The notes under the pieces are model-generated. The model saw nothing but the letters and a program-made list of their open reading frames with translations. It did not search any database and was not told the DNA's origin. 64,000 bases of DNA from Nitrospirota bacterium. GTDB lineage: Bacteria > JACPQY01. Position 1 is the first letter of the stretch. Each line of letters opens with the position of its first letter. The translations under genes were made by a program, and so were the position numbers. Where the stretch lies: NCBI GenBank assembly GCA_016180645.1, contig JACPAV010000012.1, forward strand, positions 38,031 through 102,030, in the 5' to 3' direction. Of the stretch, positions 32,293-42,254 are shown one piece after another.

Positions 32293-34623
32293 CTAGGAGA
32301 TGTCCGGGAGACGGGGGGGCTGGAGCACTGATTTCTCCACTTCACGCGAGGCGCTGCTCGCGACCGCCCGCGGGAGACTGAACCAGAAAGTCGATCCGAC
32401 ATCCTTTTCGCTGCTCACTCCCACTCGGCCCCCATGTTTTTCGATGACCTCTTTGACGAAAGCCAGACCGAGGCCTGTCCCCTTGCTTGTGCGATGTTGG
32501 GAGGAGGAGGCGCGATAGAACTTCTGGAACAGCTTGGTGAGTTCCTGATCGTCCATTCCGTAGCCCTGATCGATTACAGAGACGGTGAGACCCTCCTTCG
32601 CCGTTGCGAGCTTGACGCGGACCTCCCGGTCGTTCGGGCTGTACTCGATGGCATTCGACACGAGATTTGTCACCACCTGGCTGAGCAGATCGCCGTCCAC
32701 GTTAACGGTATTGTCACCCGGAGAAACGTCCAGGGCCAGGTGGATGGATTTCTCGGTGGCCCGGGGCCGGAAGCCCATGATGCATTGTTCGAGGAGTCCG
32801 GCGATGTTCCGTGGGGCCAGTTGCAACTCCTGCCGGCCGGACTCGATGCGGGAGACGTCCAGGAAAGAGTCGATCAGGCGTCTGAGCCGTGCGACATGGT
32901 CGAGGATCAGGTTGGTTTGTTTTTCCGCCTGGGGATCTTCGGATAGGCGATCCTGGAGAATTTCAGCGTAGGTCTGAATTACGGTCAGGGGCGCCCTCAT
33001 TTCATGGGACATGAAGTGGACAACCTCCGTCTTACGGCGATTGAGCTCGGCCAGATGTGAGACATCCGTGAATACGAACACGCAGGCAAGAAGAATCTGT
33101 TCCCGGTCCCAGACGCCCGCCGCCGTCAATCGTACGGTCCGGAGAGGTGCCTGAATCTCTGCCTGGACCTCGTAGTGGCCGCGGAGCGTGGCAATCGCTT
33201 GCAAAGCAGCGTGGGTCGCATCTTTCTCCCAGCCCAGGCGCGCCTGGAGGATTTCCCAGATGCTTTCCTCCGGCATGTGTCCGTTGACAACGATGCCCAG
33301 ATACTCTTTTGAGAGCGGGTTCAGGAAAATGATTCGTCCCAACGGGTCGGTGACCACGATGGCGGCACCCGCCTCGTTCAGCACGGTTCGAAGCATTTCC
33401 TGGGTTGAGAGCACATTGTCTGTTGCCGCGCCCAACGATTCAAACAATTTCGTGAGGTAGGGTCCATTCAACGCTTTCATCTGGGCATCCTCACCCAAAT
33501 GAGCCGCCCGAAGGATGTGTCCCTGGCGCGCGCCGACATCGCGCATTTTCCGAACTGCGGATGCCATGCGCTCGTGGAGTGGGTCTGGCGTCTGACCCGA
33601 CGGGACATCACCCAGGGCCGAAGCCATAAGCATGGATGTATACCGCTTGCCAAGGGCTTCCAGGTCGGCGGGATCATCCGGAAGCCGGAGAAAATTGGAG
33701 TTCTCCGTCAGGGTGAGTATCCCGCCGCTGATCTGCGAGACACTGGATTCCAGATTGTGCCACATCAGCTCAAAGGCGCCCGTCAGCTCCGCGATCTCAT
33801 CGGCGGATCGGCGGGTGTGAGATAGTTCGGCCATCCCCAGCCCGAGCCGGCGAATCCGTTCGGTCAAGGTTCGAAGAGGCCGGGAAAACCTTGAGGAGAA
33901 GAAGGCGACCAAGGAGGTTCCCGCGATAAGAACGATCAGGGTCAGGGCGAGAAGGGTGAGCGTCGACCGATGGAGGGTGTTGGCGACCCGCTCCTCCGAA
34001 ACGTCGACCTCAATCCGTCCGATGGGGGTCTTGTCGTGCAGAATGGGAGCGGATACGTGGAGGGCATGGATGCCGGAAGGCGTAGCATAGCGCGCCAGTG
34101 AAGGTTGGCCGGAGACCACCCGTGGGAGTGTGAGACCTGGCGGGAGCCGGTACAAAGTGTTTTCGCCGGCCGAATAGGGAACAAGGATCCTCCCGTCCGC
34201 CTGAACGACATTGAGGCTGAGGATGTCCAGATTTTGGCGGGACACCAAGTCGGCCACAACGCTGTCGAGAGCCAGGCGCAGATCGTGAGAAGGAAGCAGG
34301 ACCACCTCATGACTCTGGATGGCGATCTGGTTGGTCATCGCGAGAACTCCCTCAAGATACAATCTCCTGAAATTGGTTCGTTCCCTCAGTGTGCTGACGC
34401 CTCCAATGATGGCGACCGTGGCGATGATGACGCACCCGAAGACATAGATCAGCTTCTTCCGAACAGACAAGCCTGAGGGTCGGGAGCCATCCACTTCAGC
34501 CACTCTCCGGAAGGTTCCGAACAATGGGCGTCGAACGCTTCGACCGGATCCGTCCGGCGTGTCGGCCTGTCCGGCGGGAAGAGTCGTGAATCCTGAATGC
34601 GAGGCGTTAGCGGGAGGTGGCAT
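32293..34623 (-). CDS. Membrane sensor histidine kinase with HAMP and PAS domains
   Basis: 776 aa. Cytoplasmic leader, membrane helix about 57-77, periplasmic sensor about 80-220, helix about 221-242, HAMP about 243-297, a long linker, PAS about 407-520, HisKA with His540 in FMSHEMRAPL, then HATPase_c with N-box NLVSNAIEYS, and G-boxes DQGYGM and GTGLGLAFVKEVIEKHGG. Last gene of the five-gene minus operon; its start overlaps the PorV gene by 17 nt. No receiver partner is in the operon other than the HD-GYP protein at its head, or the divergent OmpR-type regulator at 46165. Confidence 0.92.
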   Translation of the reverse strand: MPPPANASHSGFTTLPAGQADTPDGSGRSVRRPLFGTFRRVAEVDGSRPSGLSVRKKLIYVFGCVIIATVAIIGGVSTLRERTNFRRLYLEGVLAMTNQIAIQSHEVVLLPSHDLRLALDSVVADLVSRQNLDILSLNVVQADGRILVPYSAGENTLYRLPPGLTLPRVVSGQPSLARYATPSGIHALHVSAPILHDKTPIGRIEVDVSEERVANTLHRSTLTLLALTLIVLIAGTSLVAFFSSRFSRPLRTLTERIRRLGLGMAELSHTRRSADEIAELTGAFELMWHNLESSVSQISGGILTLTENSNFLRLPDDPADLEALGKRYTSMLMASALGDVPSGQTPDPLHERMASAVRKMRDVGARQGHILRAAHLGEDAQMKALNGPYLTKLFESLGAATDNVLSTQEMLRTVLNEAGAAIVVTDPLGRIIFLNPLSKEYLGIVVNGHMPEESIWEILQARLGWEKDATHAALQAIATLRGHYEVQAEIQAPLRTVRLTAAGVWDREQILLACVFVFTDVSHLAELNRRKTEVVHFMSHEMRAPLTVIQTYAEILQDRLSEDPQAEKQTNLILDHVARLRRLIDSFLDVSRIESGRQELQLAPRNIAGLLEQCIMGFRPRATEKSIHLALDVSPGDNTVNVDGDLLSQVVTNLVSNAIEYSPNDREVRVKLATAKEGLTVSVIDQGYGMDDQELTKLFQKFYRASSSQHRTSKGTGLGLAFVKEVIEKHGGRVGVSSEKDVGSTFWFSLPRAVASSASREVEKSVLQPPRLPDIS

Positions 34624-36403
34624 CGATCGATTCCAGTCGGCGGGAAATGGATTCCGCGTTCTCCAGGAAGGTTCTCATCTCGGCATCGTCGGGTGCGTGC
34701 TGCAGACCTCGTCGCCAGAAAAGGGCTGCCTGGCGGTAGTTCCGGGATCGAAAGGATTCGAGGCCCAAGTAGCGGTAGGCCCGGCTCAGGGAGAGTCGCG
34801 TGAACGAGTGTCCTGGGAGCTCTCTGAGCAGGGCCTCCCAGGTTGTGATGGCGGCGCTATACTGGTGCTCCTCATACTGTCGCCTGCCCATCTCAAAACG
34901 CCTTGACTGCTCGGGCGAGATCAGGGGTTCCGAAGCGGGTTCCGGTTCCGGGACGATGACCGGTTCCCTGGGCGGAGCCACAGCCCTCACCGGCAGGGCT
35001 TTGGGCACGGCAGGGGGCGGGGATTGAACATGGGGCGGCGCGGGAGGCTCGGCAGGTTCCGGTTCTTCAGCGATCTGTTCCGGGGCGGCCGGGATCGGCT
35101 GGACGACCGGCCTCGCGAGCACCTCCTTCAGATCGATGGCCTTGAGCGAGGCTTGGGATGCGAGAATCCAGGCGTCCTCGTAATGCTTCGACTGTGTGGC
35201 GGTGCGGGCCTCCTCGAAACTCCGCCTTGCCTCTTCGAACCGTTCGGGCTCGCGCTGTTCGGCGCCCAACTCCCAGACCGCCCCGAGTAACGTTCCGGCC
35301 TGGTTCAGCGCCTGTTCGACGAATTTCATCGAGGTATCTTCCACCGTCGACTGCACGAGTTGCTCCCGCACCGTCGTATCCTGTTCGATGCGGCGCGAGT
35401 ACAGGATGTCGGGCCCGGTCTGTCGGACAGGCGGTCCGAACTTGTATCCGAGCGCGAGACGGTGCTCAGCCGAAACCGGATTCTGGAGGGTGAAGCTGTA
35501 ATCCACGGAAATGATTCCCAACGAGAGACCGGCTCCCGTCGAATAGACGGTTCGGTCGGGGCTCAAGGCGCTGCCGCCTCTGAACGAGAGGGTATATCCA
35601 TTCGAAATCGACGGGGCGGATCCGTCCGGCCCCGTGGCGAGCCATGACGACCAGGAACTCCAGGCGTATTCGAGGCCGAGTCGGAGTCCGGGCTTTGAAC
35701 GGATGGGCACGAATCCATCCAGCCCAAGCGCAACATCACCGGCCAGAATCGGAAGGTCGCGTCGAAGCAGCTTGTAGCCGAGTCCCACGTTGGCCTGGGT
35801 GGGAAGCTGGGAGTTCCGCTTTCCCTCCCGAACGCCGGGGCCCAGATTGAGGATGGAAGCCCCGATTTGAAGATTCTGGACGGGCACTCTGTACACCGCG
35901 CCCAAGTCAGCGGCGGCGCCGATGGATCGCGTGTCGAAGACCTGCTGTTGAAAGGCTTTCAGGAAGGCGCCCACGCTTGTGGAGGGCCCCATATCCCGGC
36001 CGAATCGGCCGATGACGACACTGCGGGTTTCCCGTCCAGATCCCTGAGTCTTGGAATCCCCCGTGGTGAGGGAAAAACTCCCTAGATCCTCATAGTAGGC
36101 AAACAGGCCGATCGTGCCTTGCGATGAAAGGCCATGGTTGTACTCCATGCATCCGGCGTGCCCGCCTGAACTGGGCTGAAGGTAGCAAAAAGCGCCAACC
36201 TTGCTCACGACCATCGCCAGCGCCGCCGGATTCTGAGCTGCGGAGGAGTAGTCATCGGCTAGCCCGGAGACCGCGCGGCCCATGGCCACCGTTCGCGGAT
36301 GGTCCAGGGCGTTGAGAAACCCCGGGCCCGTGGCTCTTGCGCCCTGTGCGCGGCCGGCGCCAAAAATGAGGATCAGGGCCAGCCAGCGACGGGTGGACCG
36401 CAT
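34607..36403 (-). CDS. PorV/PorQ-like outer-membrane barrel with C-terminal TPR region
   Basis: 598 aa with signal peptide (MRSTRRWLALILIFGAGRAQG). Residues about 25-330 read as a PorV/PorQ-type (UPF0164) beta barrel: ALDHPRTVAMGRAVSGLADDYSSAAQNPAALA is the typical opening, then alternating amphipathic strands. A helical segment, a Pro/Glu-rich linker (about 425-490) and TPR-like helices (about 500-590) follow. PorV proteins shuttle or anchor secreted C-terminal-domain proteins in Bacteroidetes, but no other type IX components are in view. The start lies directly after the 1,948-aa surface protein stop, so it may help export or retain that protein (inference). Confidence 0.8.
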   Translation of the reverse strand: MRSTRRWLALILIFGAGRAQGARATGPGFLNALDHPRTVAMGRAVSGLADDYSSAAQNPAALAMVVSKVGAFCYLQPSSGGHAGCMEYNHGLSSQGTIGLFAYYEDLGSFSLTTGDSKTQGSGRETRSVVIGRFGRDMGPSTSVGAFLKAFQQQVFDTRSIGAAADLGAVYRVPVQNLQIGASILNLGPGVREGKRNSQLPTQANVGLGYKLLRRDLPILAGDVALGLDGFVPIRSKPGLRLGLEYAWSSWSSWLATGPDGSAPSISNGYTLSFRGGSALSPDRTVYSTGAGLSLGIISVDYSFTLQNPVSAEHRLALGYKFGPPVRQTGPDILYSRRIEQDTTVREQLVQSTVEDTSMKFVEQALNQAGTLLGAVWELGAEQREPERFEEARRSFEEARTATQSKHYEDAWILASQASLKAIDLKEVLARPVVQPIPAAPEQIAEEPEPAEPPAPPHVQSPPPAVPKALPVRAVAPPREPVIVPEPEPASEPLISPEQSRRFEMGRRQYEEHQYSAAITTWEALLRELPGHSFTRLSLSRAYRYLGLESFRSRNYRQAALFWRRGLQHAPDDAEMRTFLENAESISRRLESIDATSR

Positions 36404-39400
36404 TTACAGGGCTTGGCCGATCGACACCAGCCGGTCGAGCAGCCACCGAATGGACCGGATCAGCGCAGGCTTGTCCTTCAGCCGCCGGACCAGGCGGGGA
36501 GACCACTGGTAGTAGCGCCCAATGAACCACCTGCCTGGGGAAGTCCTAGAGAGAGTGGAATCGCGGAAACGTTTCAGCGCGAGAACATTTGGATGGAAAG
36601 GATTTCCATAGACGGTTGTGGCCACGAAACAGCCCTTGTCCTGCGAATGAATGACCATGTCAATGGATTTCCGATAGTCCTGGGTGGTGAATACCCCCCG
36701 ATATCGCCCGATACCCAACATTTTTCCGCGTTGATCCTTTCCGTCCCAATCAACGGACTGGGGGCCAGCCGGCCGATTGGAGTCTTGGAACACCGTGCGA
36801 ACCGGCTCGCTCGTGGAATCGTAGATGATGAGTGAGGCGGGGCCGGCCGTGGCGAGGTTGAAGCGGATCGTGGTGGATCCCAGGCGGGGATCGAAGGGAT
36901 TGGGGAAACTTTGAAACAACCGGTTTTCCGGCAGGGCCAGATACTGGATGTCCACGCCGCCGGCCAGGGTCAGGCTCTCCTCCGCCACCGTTGCATGCAG
37001 GGTGAGGGACTGTTCCTCAAACGAGTAGGCATTCACCTCTGCGGTGCCGGTGCTGTCGCTCATCCGCTCCGGGGGCTCGATAACCAGGGTCGAGGATTGC
37101 GGCGTGAAAAACTGGATCGTCTTTCCTTCAACAGGGTTGCCGTACGCGTCTCGAATGTAGGCCATCACCCGTACGGGCGTTTCACCATCGGCCACCGACG
37201 ATACCGGATCGGCGGCAAGAATGGAGAGTCGGCCGTCCGCGATGCACGCCGCGCCATTGATGGAGAAATTGAGGGGACTGCCCGCCAGCCCTGTACGAAT
37301 GGCCTGTAAGATCGTTCGACCGGCGCGCTGGCCGATTACCACCTTCACCCGGGCCATGCCGTCCGGTCCGGAATTGACGAGATCCGTGGCAATCTGGGTG
37401 GTGGGATCCGAGCCCGGAGGCAGGGAGAATGCTACGGAGACGCCCTCCACCCCCACGCCCAGTCCATCCGTAACCTTCGTTTCGAGGGTCGTTTCGCTTC
37501 CCACACAACCCTGGAGAATTCCATCGCTCGAATGAAAACTCATCCGATCCGCGATGTTCACGAGGATACCGAACGCCTGGCTCCGAATCGTACGGGCGGG
37601 ACCGGTGTTCTTTCCTTCTTGAGCACTATTGGCTCGGATCACCATGGCGTAGTCGCTCCCGGCCGCAAACTCCGGGGCCGCGGAGTCCCAGCGCGCCTCA
37701 AAGGTACCCGGACGTTCGCGAACGGTTCGTATGCCGGCCATGCCCACGGGCATGTTTCCTTTTACGATTTCAAGGGTTGGTTCCTGCGTCAGTGTGTTCA
37801 CCTGGGTACCGTCGGGCCGGGTCACGGTGAAGATCATTCTCGCGATCGATCCTCTGGAGATATCGTCAGGTTGGTCCGCGATGTCGAGGATCAGATCCGT
37901 ATTGATCTGGTGTGGCGCTTCCAGGGAGAACAGCGGAAAGGAGCCTTTGACGGCCACGCCATCCCCAAGGCGCAAATCCCCCTTTTGCTCGATAGAGGCT
38001 TTCAGGAGCTCACCCGAGTTGGCCTTGTCACTGACATCAACGGCCACGAAGAAGACGCGATCGCTGCCGGGACCAATGGCAACGTCGGTGAAAAGGAATT
38101 CCTTTTTCGCAGACCTGAACGGTCCGGGCTCACCAATCTCCGGATCGCCATTCGGACCCGAGGCGAACTTCTGATTCCCGTCATCCACAAAGAGGTGAAC
38201 CGTGGAAACGGATGAATCATTCGAATTGAGGCTTGTCACCGTCATTCCTTTTACCACCTGGCTATTCTCCCCCGCGTTGTGAACAAGGATCGCGAGGACC
38301 GGCACGTGCTTGCTTCCGGCCGGGACAACCCGGAAATCGACGGGCAGGGATCCCCAGAAGAGAGAACGCGCGGTCACGGTGAAAGCCCCCGAGGTCAGCG
38401 TCGCATCGGGTCCCCGAAGTCCGGATCGCGTTCCGGAATCGCTGGCCACCCGAAGGGTGTAATCGGTACCCGAGGCTTGTGTGGGCGGGACAGACCATGT
38501 CGCTTTGTAGCGCCCCTCGGCGGCATTCACGGTGCTCCAACTCGCGGAGCCGACGTTCCGCTCTTCTTTGAACACGAGCACGGTAGGGGATCGGTCGAAC
38601 TGTTGCACGGGTGCTGAATCGAACCCCCGACGAATTGTAAATTCCATCCAGGCGTCATCTCCGATGGCGGCCGCAGCCGGCTGGGCCTCGGCCTTGAAAC
38701 TGAGGCTTGTATCGATGCTGAAGGTGGCCGTGGAATGGGACGTGGTCGGGCCTACATTCCCCGCGCTGCCGGCCGAATCCGCCATGACCCTGAGCACATA
38801 ATCCGGACCCTTGGTCTGGAAGTCGGGAATCACCCAACTGATCCGATACTTCCCTTCACCCGGCTTGACCACGTCCCATGCGCCTGCCGCCATTTCCTGG
38901 CTTCCCTTGTAAATCTTGACCTTGGGAAGCGGATCGAAAGAGGCGACGGGGCCGCCGTCCGAATATTGAACCTGGAGATCACACCCCACGGTGTCCCGGG
39001 CGGTCCCAGCCTTGGGCTGGTTCAGCAGGGTGAATCGGAGTGATGTATCGACGGAGAAATCGGCCGAGGCCAGTTCGGCGTTTGTTCCCTTGTTGCCGGC
39101 GGCTTTGGCCACACCGGCAAAAAGCGCGATATTGTAGTTTGGCGACGTCGCTTGGAAGTCGGGGATCTTCCAAGTGGCGCGGTATCGGCCGAGAGAGGAA
39201 TCGAACACGGACCAATTGGGAACGGCAACGTTCGTAATGCCCAGCCGAACATTCAGAGTGGGTGTGGCATCGAGCGTAGGAACCGCCGTGCCATCCGAAA
39301 AGGTCACGGCATATTCCGCAACCACCGTGTCGCCCGCCTTTTGGGGCAACGGCTGTTTGACGATCGAAAACGTAAGTTGCGTGTCCACGGTGAAGCTATT

Positions 39401-42250
39401 GGAAGCCAGTCCGGTAGCCGGGCCGAAATTGCCGCCCGCCGATCCGGATGATGCCGTCAACAGAAAACTGTAGTTGCTGGACGTCGCCTGGAAATCGGGC
39501 ACCACCCACGTCGCGCGGTAAGTGCCGAGCGCGGTGTTGAGGGGAGACCAGGCGGCTGTTGCGACTTCGGTCCCGCCCTCTCTCACGCTTACCACGGGGG
39601 CCACTCCGAAATTGGTGACGGCGGTCCCGTCGGAGTATTCCGCCCTGTAATCCGCAGACACCGTTTCACGGGCCTTCGCCCGGCCGGGCTGGGCCGTCAG
39701 GACCAGGGTGAGGGTGGGATTGACCAGATGCCCGCTGTCCACCCCCGTTCCCAGCGAGCTCAGAGGAAAGGAGCCGGACATGCTGTAAGGACCTTGGGCG
39801 AGATCGGCTGCGACGTCGATCTTCGCATTCAGCCGCGCGCCGGCCGTGGCCGTTCCGGAAAGATCGAATGCGACAAACAACTGCCGTGTGCCGCCGTTCC
39901 TCGCAATGATGAGGTTCAACCCGCTGAACGTGTAGGTCCCGCCCGCAAAGGCACCCGCATTCCCAATTTCCGAATCCGTTGCCGGCGTGAATTGGCCGTC
40001 TCCCGTATCGACAAAAAGGTGTACCGTGGTGATGTCGGAATCGGCGCCGTTCACGCGCGTAACTTTCACGCTGTTCAGAACCTGATCATTCGCAATATTA
40101 TTGTTCGTGCCCGACAGAGCCAACACCGGAATCTGAGTTTTGCCCCTCGGTTGCGACTGGGAGGCGAGGAGTTGGCGCATCCATGCCACCGCCTGTGTCG
40201 CTCCGCCGGATATCGCGAATGTGCTCGTGGCCTGATCGGTCGCGGGACCGGCATTGCCCAGAGCCCTCGCGACTGCGGCTTGAATGTGAAAATCATAGTC
40301 GCTCCCAGAGAAGGCCCCAAGGGGAACCACCCAGGACGCCCGATACTGACCCGTGAGCACATTGAGCACGGACCACACCGTGGTGGCTTGAAAGACCCCT
40401 CCCTTCCGGACCGTGACGGTGGGAAGGGTGGAGAAGTTCGTAACGGGAGCACCGCCGGAGAAAGTGACCTGAAAATCCGCGAAAATAGTGTCCCCTGCAT
40501 TCCCGTTGGCGGGCGGCACGGTGTTGACGAAGGTGAGGGTGGTGTCCACGGTGAAGCCGTCGGAGGCCAGTCCGGTGGCCGGCCCGGCATTGCCGCCGGC
40601 CGATCCCGATGAGGCTGTTACGAGGAAATCATAGTCGCTGGATGTCGTCTGGAAGTCGGGCACCACCCAGGTGACGCGGTAGGTGCCAAGTGCGGCGTTG
40701 ATGGAAGACCAGACGGCCGTTGCGACTCCGGTCCCTCCCTCTCTCACGCCCACCACAGGCGCCACGCCGAAATTGGTGACGACGGTCCCGTCGGAGTATT
40801 CCGCCCTGTAGTCCGCAGACACCGTTTCACGGGCTTTCGCGCCACCGGGCTGGGCCGTCGGAATCAGGCTGATGGTTGGATCGACGAGATGCCCGCTGTC
40901 CACCCCCGTTCCGAGCGAGCTCAGGGGAAACGCGCCGGACACCGTGTAAGGATTCTGGACAAGATCACCTGCGATGTCGACCTTCGCGTTCAGTCGCGCG
41001 CCGGCCGCGGCCGAACCTGAAACGTCGAAAGCGACAAACAACTGTTGTGTGCCGCCGTTTCTTGCAATGACGAGGTTCAGCCCGCTGAACGTGTAAGTCC
41101 CGCCCACGAACGCACCCGCGGTGCCGATTTCCAGGTCCGTCGCCGGAGTGAATTGCCCGTCGTTGCTGTCGACAAAAAGGTGTACCGAGGTGATGTCGGA
41201 ATCGGCTCCGTTCACGCGCGTAACTTTCACGCTGTTCAGAACCTGGTCGTCTACAGCATTGTTGTTGATGCCCCACAGGACCAGCACAGGAACTTGAACC
41301 TTGCTCCTCGGTTGGGACTGGGCGGAGAGAAGTTGGCGTATCCACGTCACCGATTGCGTCGCGCCGCCGGATACCGTGAATGCGCTCGAGGCCTGATTCG
41401 TCCCGGGTCCGGAATTGCCCAGCGCATTCCCGGTAAGGGCCTGAATGTCAAAATCATAGTCGCTCCCCGCGGATGCCCCGGCCGGTACGGTCCAGGACGC
41501 CCGATACTGTCCCGTCTCCGCATTGAGGGTGGACCAAACCGCGTTGGCCTGGAATGCGCCTCCCTTCCGCGTCGTGACGGTCGGGAGGGTGGAGAAGCCC
41601 GTGACCAGAGAACCATCAGAGTAAGTGACCTGGAAATCGGTGAATGCAAGATCCCCGGCGTTGCAGTTGGCGGGGGGCACGGTGTTGGCGAAGGTAAGGG
41701 CACTGCTTACAAGGTGGCCGTTGGAAGCGGTTGTCCCGAGCGAGCTCATGGGAAAGGCGCCCAGAACCGATCCCGATTCGCTCACATCGGAAGAGGCGTT
41801 CAAGGATGCGCTTAGGCGGGCGCCATCGATGGCTGCCGTTGAAACGTCCACCGTAACCCAGAAATACCTGGTTGTATTTTTCGTGAGCGATACGCTCAGA
41901 CTCGAGAATGTCTTTTTCCCGCTGGAGAACGGCCCGGCCGTGCCGATTTGCGTGTCGGTGCCCGGCTCAAAGACTCCGCTGGCATTCGCATCCACCCAAA
42001 GCCGGGCGCTGGAGATGTCCGTGTCGGCGCCGTTGACACGCGTAAGGGTCAGGCCATTCAGGGTGTTCGTCGAGTTGTTCTGGGTGGCTTTGAGTTCAAG
42101 GACTTTCACGGTGGTTTTGCCTCGTGGGAGCGTCTGGGCCGTCACCGCGCCGGCGGACCAAGTCGTGCTGGAGTAGGATTTTCCCGGCAGTGCGGCCAGC
42201 CAGACCAGTCCCAGCGCGAGAAGGGTGAGGCGAGTGAAGACGGCCCGCAT
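36404..42250 (-). CDS. Giant repetitive surface protein with FlgD-like and CFI-box C-terminus
   Basis: 1,948 aa from the ATG at 42250 (signal peptide MRAVFTRLTLLALGLVWLAALPGKSYS); an ATG at 42310 lies inside the upstream gene. The body alternates two beta modules. Type A (about 155 aa, LNSVKVTRVNGADSDI...VHLFVD, ...DSGHLV) occurs four times. Type B (about 113 aa, Ig/filamin-like, YSDG...RKGG...GQYRASW...GSDYDF) occurs eight times, in the order A B A B B A B B B B A B. Two invasin-like Ig domains follow (about 1590-1780), then a FlgD-like domain (FQSFPNPFDP...) and a CFI-box C-terminal domain (GCFVATTVYG ... RYYQWSP). Likely exposed at the cell surface or secreted; an adhesin or sheath role is inference. 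Confidence 0.85.
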   Translation of the reverse strand: MRAVFTRLTLLALGLVWLAALPGKSYSSTTWSAGAVTAQTLPRGKTTVKVLELKATQNNSTNTLNGLTLTRVNGADTDISSARLWVDANASGVFEPGTDTQIGTAGPFSSGKKTFSSLSVSLTKNTTRYFWVTVDVSTAAIDGARLSASLNASSDVSESGSVLGAFPMSSLGTTASNGHLVSSALTFANTVPPANCNAGDLAFTDFQVTYSDGSLVTGFSTLPTVTTRKGGAFQANAVWSTLNAETGQYRASWTVPAGASAGSDYDFDIQALTGNALGNSGPGTNQASSAFTVSGGATQSVTWIRQLLSAQSQPRSKVQVPVLVLWGINNNAVDDQVLNSVKVTRVNGADSDITSVHLFVDSNDGQFTPATDLEIGTAGAFVGGTYTFSGLNLVIARNGGTQQLFVAFDVSGSAAAGARLNAKVDIAGDLVQNPYTVSGAFPLSSLGTGVDSGHLVDPTISLIPTAQPGGAKARETVSADYRAEYSDGTVVTNFGVAPVVGVREGGTGVATAVWSSINAALGTYRVTWVVPDFQTTSSDYDFLVTASSGSAGGNAGPATGLASDGFTVDTTLTFVNTVPPANGNAGDTIFADFQVTFSGGAPVTNFSTLPTVTVRKGGVFQATTVWSVLNVLTGQYRASWVVPLGAFSGSDYDFHIQAAVARALGNAGPATDQATSTFAISGGATQAVAWMRQLLASQSQPRGKTQIPVLALSGTNNNIANDQVLNSVKVTRVNGADSDITTVHLFVDTGDGQFTPATDSEIGNAGAFAGGTYTFSGLNLIIARNGGTRQLFVAFDLSGTATAGARLNAKIDVAADLAQGPYSMSGSFPLSSLGTGVDSGHLVNPTLTLVLTAQPGRAKARETVSADYRAEYSDGTAVTNFGVAPVVSVREGGTEVATAAWSPLNTALGTYRATWVVPDFQATSSNYSFLLTASSGSAGGNFGPATGLASNSFTVDTQLTFSIVKQPLPQKAGDTVVAEYAVTFSDGTAVPTLDATPTLNVRLGITNVAVPNWSVFDSSLGRYRATWKIPDFQATSPNYNIALFAGVAKAAGNKGTNAELASADFSVDTSLRFTLLNQPKAGTARDTVGCDLQVQYSDGGPVASFDPLPKVKIYKGSQEMAAGAWDVVKPGEGKYRISWVIPDFQTKGPDYVLRVMADSAGSAGNVGPTTSHSTATFSIDTSLSFKAEAQPAAAAIGDDAWMEFTIRRGFDSAPVQQFDRSPTVLVFKEERNVGSASWSTVNAAEGRYKATWSVPPTQASGTDYTLRVASDSGTRSGLRGPDATLTSGAFTVTARSLFWGSLPVDFRVVPAGSKHVPVLAILVHNAGENSQVVKGMTVTSLNSNDSSVSTVHLFVDDGNQKFASGPNGDPEIGEPGPFRSAKKEFLFTDVAIGPGSDRVFFVAVDVSDKANSGELLKASIEQKGDLRLGDGVAVKGSFPLFSLEAPHQINTDLILDIADQPDDISRGSIARMIFTVTRPDGTQVNTLTQEPTLEIVKGNMPVGMAGIRTVRERPGTFEARWDSAAPEFAAGSDYAMVIRANSAQEGKNTGPARTIRSQAFGILVNIADRMSFHSSDGILQGCVGSETTLETKVTDGLGVGVEGVSVAFSLPPGSDPTTQIATDLVNSGPDGMARVKVVIGQRAGRTILQAIRTGLAGSPLNFSINGAACIADGRLSILAADPVSSVADGETPVRVMAYIRDAYGNPVEGKTIQFFTPQSSTLVIEPPERMSDSTGTAEVNAYSFEEQSLTLHATVAEESLTLAGGVDIQYLALPENRLFQSFPNPFDPRLGSTTIRFNLATAGPASLIIYDSTSEPVRTVFQDSNRPAGPQSVDWDGKDQRGKMLGIGRYRGVFTTQDYRKSIDMVIHSQDKGCFVATTVYGNPFHPNVLALKRFRDSTLSRTSPGRWFIGRYYQWSPRLVRRLKDKPALIRSIRWLLDRLVSIGQAL
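39380..41698. repeat. Tandem duplication of about 1.16 kb inside the surface-protein gene
   Basis: Two adjacent units, about 40541-41698 and 39380-40540, each encode a B-A-B module set of about 386 residues (protein residues about 185-570 and 571-957). The two are clearly homologous throughout and nearly identical in long stretches, for example around VKVTRVNGADSDIT and ARETVSADYRAEYSDG. The copies remain in frame. This is a recent duplication that lengthened the protein by one set. Confidence 0.85.
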
Positions 42251-42254
42251 GAAT

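Noticed and set aside
34607..42250. A full type IX secretion system
   Set aside because: Only a PorV-like barrel is present. The surface protein ends in a CFI-box domain, not a type IX C-terminal domain, and no porK-N, porU or sprA is here.
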